Source of the DNA: Aphrocallistes beatrix
Lineage: Eukaryota; Porifera; Hexactinellida; Sceptrulophora; Aphrocallistidae
Reading direction: 5' to 3'
NCBI GenBank assembly: GCA_963281255.1
Contig: OY725490.1
Coordinates: forward strand, 3,658,001-3,722,000
Length of the DNA: 64,000 nucleotides
The notes under the pieces are model-generated. The model did no database searches and had not been told where the DNA came from. It worked only from the letters and a program-made list of their open reading frames with translations. Numbering within the stretch: the stretch's first letter is position 1; the number at the start of each line of letters is the position of its first letter. The translations under genes and the position numbers were made by a program. Shown here one piece after another: positions 56,600 to 64,000 of the stretch.

Positions 56600-56820
56600 T
56601 TAACAACGAGTGCACTTCGCGGCTGGCGGACACTTTGTGTCCGCCGGAGGCGCCTCTACATCGGTCAGAGGACATTTTGCCCTGATTAAGCGGAGAACCC
56701 TATTAACCGAAAATATTTTGTAATAGCTTCTAAGTGTGGAGCTATTCCGGTCCTGCCAAAAGTGGCTCGATTAAGCGGCTGACCCGATTAAACAGTTACC
56801 CTATTAAGCGGAGTCGACTG
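56600..56820. repeat. Head fragment and pogo-like MITE fragment
   Basis: 56608-56655 is a piece of the GC-rich head (GGCGGACACTTTGTGTCCGC). 56655-56820 matches 43140-43260 and ends AAGCGGAGTCGACTG before TA. Confidence 0.6.
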
Positions 56821-57156
56821 TATATATATATATATGGAGAGATATGGAAGAAAAATTGTCAACAGTATGTTTTGGATCTCACAGCTCAGATTTATACGTG
56901 TTCCAGCCCTCGGTATGCCCCATAGTGGCATAAGGGTACAGTAACTGCATTTACTGTTTATGCAGGAAGGAAATTAAATAATTGAATGAACGGTTTATTG
57001 CCGATGATTCATAACATTAAGTAAGAGGAATTCAACGGTTAGCTAAATTTCTCAGTATTAATCATGATAATATCGAAGTAATAGACTGTAATCATATCTG
57101 GAGCGTTATTAGCAATTCATTAGTATATAAAATGTGTTAAAATTTGATTTAAAATC
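56821..57156. other. Noncoding spacer
   Basis: (TA)n at 56821-56834, then AT-rich DNA likely containing the 3' UTR of the minus-strand gene. Confidence 0.35.
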
Positions 57157-58224
57157 TTAATCTCCTACAGCATCATCATCCGTAGTCTCAATATCAGCAC
57201 TAGCAATCTGTCGTCTAATTTCTGTGAGTTTCTTCTCTAACTCATAAGTTCTATTCAACTCACGCTTCTCTCCAGCATAGGAACCATTGGAACTAGCCTC
57301 AGTTGGTAGGATAACTTCAGGCTCATCAGAAACAATATTATCATTGGAAGCAATATATTCTGTCCTATCTGAGTGAGTTACAGCTGTAAACTTCGTCGCA
57401 TCATTAGACTCAGGCATACAACCACCTTTATTAGAATTCACAGCCAACTGTTCGCTACATTCGGTGCTATGTTTATCTTCACTAGAAATGCATGGTTCAT
57501 TACAAGCATTGTCTGCAGCGCTATGCTGCTGAGTTAGAGAAGGTTTCATTCGATCAATGCATATGAATACTGGGTTAGATTCCCTGGGATTACTGGTGCA
57601 TATCTGCTCAACAAGAGTTATCCTATCAGAAATAACACATTACACAATAGTGAAGAGAAGACCTACGCAGTGGGTATATCGTATATTGAGATAAGCTTAC
57701 TTGTAAAAGGCATTCGGATTTAATCCTTCTAAAAATGCTTTCGTCTTTTCAGAGCTAACCTAAATAAAATGTAATCAAGTTTGTTCTGGTGCATAATTAA
57801 CAAATTACTGTGTTAGTAAATGAAATGTATGACTATGACTACAGACTATATAGAAATCCTGGTCAAGTGGACCACAGGATCAGCACCCGACCCGACCCGC
57901 CCGGTCCACTAGTTCTATCTCTGATACGGCACCAGTGTGTTTCTCTGTATCCAATCTAGTACACTCACCGTCCCAACCTGATGCCCGTTGATACAGATGC
58001 TGAGCCCCGCAGTGCTAGGCTGTACTGCAGAACTGTACTGAGTCCATGTTAACAACAAACTGGAGTCAGATTGGACTGTGGCACGCAGATCGGTAATGAA
58101 TTCTAACCCTAAATAAATTTATCATATCAGATTGTGAGAATTCTATCGGAGGATTACTATCGGAGATTAGTCAATAATTACCATTACATGCCAAATTGCC
58201 ACCAAATATGATGCATGGACGTTG
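57157..58224 (-). CDS. 3' exons of a multi-exon gene with an FN3-like segment
   Basis: I cannot name this gene. Four minus-strand exons are plausible: 58182-58224, 57969-58108, 57702-57759 and about 57625-57157 (stop at 57157). The first two join in phase through good splice sites and encode RPCIIFGGNLACNG followed by LEFITDLRATVQSDSS, LLLTWTQYSS and GLSICINGHQVG, which reads like the middle strands of a fibronectin type III domain. The third encodes SSEKTKAFLEGL. The last exon encodes a Ser/Thr/Asn-rich acidic tail with a C-terminal coiled helix (ELNRTYELEKKLTEIRRQI). The join between the third and last exons is not clean in phase as I read it, so an exon boundary or base may be wrong. The 5' part of the gene lies further right and was not found. 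Confidence 0.45.
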
Positions 58225-59386
58225 CTAATAAAGCCCCAACAACAATCAATATATAAGAGATTAGATGGATGCAAATTTAAGTTAGATCATATCTGTAGGA
58301 CAGCCAGTATTACAACAATAAAATTAGCAGTTGACATCGATAGTAAAACTTCAGAACTCTAGCCAGAAAGTGTCAATATGTCTATTTCGCATATACAGTC
58401 ATATGTCAACGTTTTGCTGGGTATGGGAGCATTGCATTTTCAGACAAAAGGTACTCCAGACACCTGGTAGCATATAGGGTGTTGAAGTTGTGTTCTAAAA
58501 AGACTCTCTTAAAGCTTTCGGGTAGATATTAAAACATTATAGGGGTTGGAACTTGGATGAAGGTCTACTTAGGTTTGGTAAATACAAGGCACACAACTAA
58601 AAGGTGAAAATGGAACTCCATCATGACTTGATTCGTACAAAATACTTTGAGGTACAACAATCATTATATTACATTTATCAAGTACTGGACTAGTAGAGTA
58701 TCATAATCACACATTGATTATTGCAATTAAGTCATACGTATGTATAATTTGACTATACGAATTGGAGAATTTCAATTTATAACGAATGAAATATCATGTT
58801 TGTTATTAATAACTGGCTAACTGACTAATTGCTTAAGTTCCAAGTTTTGTTTATTTACAAGTTCGCTTCACTGGCTTGTGCTGCTGGTTTGCGGACCCCC
58901 TTTGTATTCTCGTCATTCTCTTTTTTATCAAATAATCAAATAATTTTAAAATAAAAAATTTCAAACAAATTATTCGCAATATTCTTCTAAATTTGATTAT
59001 AGTAACTATAATCAGTGATAAAAACCGTCGAAAGTCAGTCTCTAGTATACTTTAGAAACTTGTTTATTTATGTATCTATTGTAAACAAAAACAAACAAAC
59101 AAACAATAAAAATTTATAATTGAAAGCTGAAATGGCGAAAAGTAACAGAAAGATACGCCCTGATAAGATCACGTCAGACAAGCTAGCTATCCGTAAACTG
59201 GTTGATGCAACAAAATTTGATATTTAGGGAGATGAATTCACTATAGTAGTTTTTTTTAAAAAATGTTTGGTGGATTTCGATGGAAATCTGAGTGTGCTGC
59301 CTCTCATGCATGCCTGCATCAGAAAGAGCGTGCCCCACTGCTCTCCATATGTTGTGCCTAGTTAGACAATGGAAATAATAATAACA
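58225..59386. other. Probable intron or upstream region with repeat fragments
   Basis: 58858-58910 is a worn copy of the GC-rich repeat head and 59025-59095 a single unit of the 140-bp tandem repeat. Earlier exons of the FN3-like gene may lie here, but I could not place any. Confidence 0.35.
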
Positions 59387-59714
59387 AGCGCGCTTCGCTT
59401 GCTTGCGCTGCGCGGCTGGCGGACACTTTGTATCCACCGGAGGCTCCCTTCGGTCGCCATTGATTAATTATATGGGAGATAACATCTCTAAATACGTCTG
59501 TCCTACTGCTATAATCGATATCGCAAGAAAAATCTCAAATTTGTCAATTTTTAAAATTTTGATGCGTAATGATGACGTCATAACAGAGTGATGAGTCATC
59601 ATTTTTTGATGATAGTTGAATCATATGTGAGGTATATTAATATACACATTATATTAAAATCTCAGCCTTCTATCACCTAAAATGGCTGAGTTATAGTCGA
59701 AAAACTGAAATTTC

Positions 59715-60122
59715 TATCTGCTTGGGTGGTGCAGTGGTTAGGGCGTTTGAATACCAAGACTTAGGTCGCGGGTTCTAACCTCACTCTAGTCATTTGCATT
59801 TTACTCTCAATTACATTGCTTCGGTAATGTAATCTGAGCCTACACTCTTGCAGAACCTTAGTGAGCTGAAAGCACTAAGGATGTCATCTCGTTTAAAGGT
59901 AAAGTTAGGTCAGGTGCTATCTTTCTTGCCTACTGTTAGCCGAGTTTTTCTCTGTAACACGCCATCATATGCACACAGACATGCCATCATATGCATACAT
60001 ACACGCCGCATGCACACATTCAGCAACTATCAGTAGGTTTAGCACCTCACCCAGATTGTAAACCCCCTGAGAACATATTAGCATGGATTCGGGGGGTATA
60101 TAAATCTATAAACTTTTTAACT
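59715..60122 (+). mobile_element. tRNA-derived SINE
   Basis: An A box TGGTGCAGTGG (59727-59737) and a B box GGTTCTAACC (59771-59780) lie 33 bp apart, as in Pol III internal promoters. A unique body of about 330 bp follows. The 3' end is T-rich (ACTTTTTAACTTT). No functional tRNA cloverleaf remains, so this is a retroposon and not a tRNA gene. It lies where other copies of the host repeat have about 80 bp of their own sequence. Confidence 0.7.
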
Positions 60123-60206
60123 TTAACTTAGTGGAGCCATAGCCAAAAGACTCTCACATGCCAAAAATCCGCTTTCTCCGCCCGGCAGTTTCTTCAATCA
60201 ATTCGT

Positions 60207-60251
<45 letters not shown>

Positions 60252-60258
60252 GTATATA

Positions 60259-60700
60259 CAGTGGAACCTGTATATAACGGCCACCGAAGGGACTGGACAA
60301 AATTGGCCGTTATACACAGGTGACCGTTATATACAGGTGATTGTCTTAATCCCCAAAAGATATCAAAATAGTGCAATAAATATAAGTTTTTAGAAATCTA
60401 TTACTTGAAGTAATTACATAAACCTGTTTATCGTTCTTGACAGGTCCTGTAATAAACACATAAAAAGTTAAAAAATGATGGCCGTTATAGACAGGTAGTG
60501 GCCGTTATAGACAGGTGATGGCCGTTATACACAGTTTTAGGGTCAGTAAGGGACTATAAAAGGGTGGCCGCTGGCCGCGTTGAGCAGGTGACCTCTATAC
60601 ACAGGTTCAACATTATGGAATTTCGGACGGGACTGTTCATTGGTGGCCGCTATAGACAGGTGACCGTTATATAGAGTGGCCGTTATAGCAGGTTCGACTG
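60259..60700. mobile_element. 442-bp pogo-like MITE with GGCCGTTATA arms
   Basis: Ends CAGTGGAACCTGTATATAAC and the inverted AGCAGGTTCGACTG, within TA. The words GGCCGTTATANACAGGTG occur about nine times on the two sides. No coding sequence. Confidence 0.8.
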
Positions 60701-60773
60701 TATATATATATATATATATATACACATACGTACACACATACACATTAATAGAGTTTTAATAGTAAGGATAAGT

Positions 60774-61488
60774 ACACGCGAAACTTCTGATATACTACAG
60801 TAGTAGGCGAACTAAGAACAGATATCAATTAATTAAAAAATTTGTATTTGTTGTGCAAATCGATTCCTCTACCAAATTGAATTTCAGACGTAGTACACCA
60901 CATGTGCCATGCATCTCCCAATCCCAATTCCAATCCGGTTTGCAATAAGGCGAAACCAACGAAAATATGGATGACATTTTAGTAATTGCAATTTATCATA
61001 TAGAGTATGTGTATAGTCGTACTCATTAGTTCGGGATTGATTCCCGGACATAAACTATTCTACCATCGGTTAAAACCTAATGCAAGTAGCTTAAACACTT
61101 GTTAAACGCATGCATCATATACGTGTCAAAGTATCAACTTATAAACGCCCACTGGGGGGTAGTAAATCCCCGTTGACTGTTAAGAACCCCTGAGTTAAGT
61201 GGTCATTCTTCTGCTAGTTCGTTCAACAACCCGCATCACAAGTATAAAAGAGAAAATTTCTTGATTAAATTTATATAGTCATACGTATAGTACGTATATT
61301 GGACAGAACATGTACGTTTAGTATTATTAATGAGTGAGAGAGAGATGAAGAGAGTAAGAAAGAGAGTAATTATTTGTTAGTTAAAATAAAATACTGAAAT
61401 AGCACACCAGATAGAAACAAGTTCAGTGAGTACACGAGACGAAGTGATCAGGTTACTATCCAAATAGTACCACAGATTGATCCCTGGT
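60774..61488. other. 3' flank of PIBF1
   Basis: Unique AT-rich sequence that should contain the 3' UTR of the minus-strand PIBF1 gene. Nothing else is seen. Confidence 0.4.
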
Positions 61489-63795
61489 CTAAGGCGCTTT
61501 GACAAACACTACCGGCTTAGGGTCAGGTCCCAGCTGCTGCATAGCGATGCGGGCGGACTCTCTGATGGCAGAGACTGACTCCTTCACGTGCAGGATTTCC
61601 TCCCGCTTACTAACGAGACGCTGGAGGTCCAGTGCTAGGGCGGACCTAGAGCTCTTCACTTTCCCATTCTCTTTCTCAAGCTCCCCCACCCTCTCAGACA
61701 GGTGCTTCAGTCTGGCTCTGGCCTCTCTCAGCTCCACTTCTCTGCTCCTCAGCAGCTCCGTCAGATAGGAGCTGGGCTGTCGTGAGATGTCGGCGCTCTC
61801 TTGCGCTGCTACTAGCCGATCAGTAGCTGCCTCTAGCCGCCTCTCGCTCTCCTGCAGACCTCGCTGCAGCTCGTTCTTCTCGCTCTCTAACTTCAGCACT
61901 CGTCTCGCCAGGTGGGCGCTCTGCCTTAGAGCGCGGGTTCCCTTCCCACTCACAGCGGAGTCGTAGAGTCCGAGGACGCTCAGCATCCGCTTGCTCTCCT
62001 CCTCATTCTCTATCTGCGCGGCGTCGTACACCGCCTGGTCCATGTCCTTCTCCAGGCCCTCGTACGACTTGACTCGCTCCTGCAGCTCCGCATTCCTAGC
62101 TTCGAGCTGGACTGTGCGCTGCGCATACTCCGAATCCTTCGCGTAGCATTGCTGCGTAGACACGTCCAGCTTCTTCCTCAGTTTATCCAGCTCGACCTGA
62201 CTCTGTTTCAAGGTTGACAGGTACTCCTCCTGCAGCATCTGACTCTTCTCGAGCTCGAACCTGCTCATCCTCAGCTCCTGGTCCAGCTGCCCCACGCGCG
62301 AGTCCGTGGCTAGCTGGAGCTGTCTGTACTGGGAGAGAATGGACTCGTGTTTGCTCTGAAGCGCCAGCAGATCCCTTCTACACTGCTCCCTCTCCAGGAC
62401 GGCGGACTCTCTGGACTCCCTCTCACACGAGATCTCTCTCTCGTGCATCTCCTTCGTAGAGCTCCTCAGTCTGCCGATCTCGCTCTCCGTCCGCTCTCTA
62501 AGCGAAGAGATCTCTTCCTCCAGCTTCTTCTCGAACTCACTCTTGAAGTTCTCTCTCACCTGACCATACAGAAGAATACGATATCATCTAGGTTAGGAAT
62601 ATGATCGAACAAATTAGCCAGACAGGACCAGTCAGTCCCACGGCTTATAACTACTCAGGAAGTGTGCTGTGTAGGCTGCGGGTGTCAGACCATTGACACC
62701 GGGAGACACCTGCCTGTGGCAATTTAATGAACGGATTAAACAAACGAACTAGAAAGTACTTAATTTATTTACAAATTGGACTGTAGTTACATGTTCCATA
62801 ATGATACTGCTTGATTCATGTGGGATGCCCGAATCAATAATTTAGTAAGATTAATTCGTTCCATTTCAAAAGTTATATTTGAAATTATTATCCGGGCCTG
62901 TCCTAAACGGAACCCTGAGCAGTCCCATATCGTTCTGACCGTTGGTCATGAGTTGCTTGTAGTGACATTGTCTGACAACAAATGCACACTGCAGTATGAG
63001 TAAGCGAGAACTTGCCTGAATGAACTTATCGTAGAGCTGCTCCCTCGCCTCTCTCAGCTCATACAGCTCCCTCTCGCTCGCTCTCAGCCTCTCCTCCATT
63101 CCCTCGCAGCGCACGCTGAGCTCCGCGCTCTGTCTGGACAGGTAGGACTTGTCCTGTGTGAGGAGGGAGCTGCTCTGTCTCAAGGATATCAACTCCTCAC
63201 TCAGAACACGGGTCTCGTCAGTGCGGGCTTTCACATCAACTTCCAACTCTGCCTTGTGCTGTCTACTCGTCTCCAACTCCTGTCTGAGCCTACTTCTGTC
63301 CTGCACCACCTCATCGTAGTTGCCCGCCTTGTACTCCCCACTTCTGACCTCCTCCCTCACGCCAGCGAGGGCAGCTCTCTCCTCCCGCAGCTCACCCTCT
63401 AGCTTCTCCTTAGCCTGGTTGAGGTGTATTAGCTGCGCTTGAAGCTTAGTATTCTCAAATCTGCCAGTCTCCAGCTCCTGCTTACAATCATCGAATGTGT
63501 GTCTCGCGGTTTCTAACTCCGTTTGCAATGATTTAGTGGCCTCGAACACAAACACACGGAGCTGGTCATGTATGGGGAGCAGCGTAGGAGGGCATTGCTT
63601 CAGTTTTGTATACTCTTGAAGTGTTAAAATTCGCGAGGTGTGGAGTTGAGTGGAGGCTAGTGCCTCACGAATCTCTGTCTCTTTCCCTTCTAGCCCTAAT
63701 ATCTTATCTCGTAGCTTCTCTAGCATGACGGACTGTTCTCGAGACTCTGTCTGACTCTTCTTCGTCGTGCTAGTGCCTGAGTTCTGCAACTGTAT
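61489..63795 (-). CDS. PIBF1: PIBF1/CEP90 centriolar-satellite coiled-coil protein, C-terminal exons (5' end outside window)
   Basis: Two exons join in phase 0. Exon 63016-63795 (260 codons) ends ...LYDKFIQ; the last exon 61489-62559 (356 codons plus stop) continues VRENFKSEFEKKLEEEIS. Both are almost entirely coiled coil. The identification rests on the C-terminal region: RALRQSAHLARRVLKLE, QPSSYLTELLRSREVEL and ALALDLQRLVSKREEI align with human PIBF1 segments. In animals this protein sits at centriolar satellites and distal appendages and is needed for ciliogenesis and mitotic spindle integrity. The intron between them (62560-63015) starts with GC (CAG|GCAAGT) and ends with AG, a minor but known donor class. 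The acceptor before the first exon is CTCGCAG at 63796. Exons are much richer in G+C than introns. Earlier exons lie beyond base 64000. Confidence 0.85.
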
Positions 63796-64000
63796 CTGCG
63801 AGATAGAGAATAGAAGAAACAGGTACAATCACACCCAGAGACTGTTTAGATTACATTTTAAATGTGCTTCTCATCGCACTATTCCTAGAACAGGAAGGGA
63901 GAATAATGGCCATATTCATTCATTCATTAAAATATAATGACTTGAAAAGGTGCAACTCTATAAACTCGTATGTACGTAAATGTTCACAATAATCTAGCCT

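Larger units (their letters stand above)
59387..60773 (+). mobile_element. CRE/TRE repeat copy interrupted by a SINE and a pogo-like MITE
   Basis: The head ACAAGCGCGCTTCGC starts at 59386. The core continues to 59714, is replaced by a SINE, resumes at about 60125 (AACTTAGTGGAGCC), ends CAATTCGTTAC and (TA)n at 60200-60250, and after the pogo-like MITE closes with GAGTTTTAATAGTAAGGAT (about 60770). Confidence 0.8.

Noticed and set aside
59715..59800. Stand-alone tRNA gene
   Set aside because: A and B boxes are present but the flanks do not fold into acceptor and anticodon stems; a long SINE body follows.
41745..60773. Firm assignment of the CRE/TRE repeat to Helitrons
   Set aside because: GC-rich 3' hairpins fit, but the end is CTTGT and some copies have mirrored ends, so the class is left open.
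61499..62604. Plus-strand frames opposite PIBF1
   Set aside because: Shadows of the GC-rich coiled-coil exon.

Overview
This is metazoan nuclear DNA. Genes have spliceosomal introns or a single long coding exon. The products (HELZ-type helicase, GABARAP/Atg8, lysosomal beta-hexosaminidase, PIBF1/CEP90, TRIM-like coiled-coil/NHL proteins) are animal-type, and animal DNA-transposon superfamilies (hAT, Tc1/mariner, pogo-like, piggyBac, Harbinger-like, P/THAP9-like, 9-bp-TSD MULE-like) fill the space between genes. Single-exon NHL proteins without RING or B-box next to compact intronless genes suggest an early-branching animal, most likely a sponge. This placement is inference; no rRNA or mitochondrial marker is present. 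One 200-base run of N (40131-40330) is an assembly gap.

Layout: 0-5 kb holds a microrepeat-armed MITE, a minus-strand NHL gene with a TATA box, and a divergent two-exon beta-tubulin. 6.7-10.6 kb is an intronless 1294-residue zinc-finger SF1 helicase. 12.7-15.3 kb is an open piggyBac transposase, 16-18.6 kb a dead ZMYM-like hAT element. 18.8-20.4 kb is beta-hexosaminidase, followed by fold-back elements, a P/THAP9-like remnant, a striking double palindrome (23.7 kb), and cytidine deaminase (24.7 kb). 26.6-27.8 kb encodes an unrecognised seven-transmembrane protein. 28.2-33.5 kb is a transposon graveyard with a BED-type hAT element split by a Tc1-like insertion. 33.9 kb is a DUF985/cupin gene. 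34.5-43.5 kb is nearly all repeats: several arrayed inverted-repeat elements, a Harbinger-like element carrying only a Myb/SANT-like gene, and an NHL gene remnant. 45.8-47.0 kb is a second intact NHL gene. 41.8-60.8 kb is dominated by one ~500-bp repeat family rich in CRE and TRE palindromes, interrupted by pogo-like and hAT MITEs and a tRNA-derived SINE. Between these lie Atg8/GABARAP (53.9 kb), TRMU (54.9-56.0 kb), the 3' part of a multi-exon gene with an FN3-like segment (57.2-58.2 kb), and the 3' part of PIBF1/CEP90 (61.5 kb onward).

The host genes do not form a pathway; they are ordinary housekeeping loci (microtubules and centriolar satellites, autophagy, tRNA thiolation, pyrimidine salvage, lysosomal glycan breakdown). 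The remarkable content is the repeat landscape: many non-autonomous elements have long inverted arms made of short tandem words, and several preserve exact 8-bp or 9-bp target duplications. Nested insertions give a relative order of transposition events.
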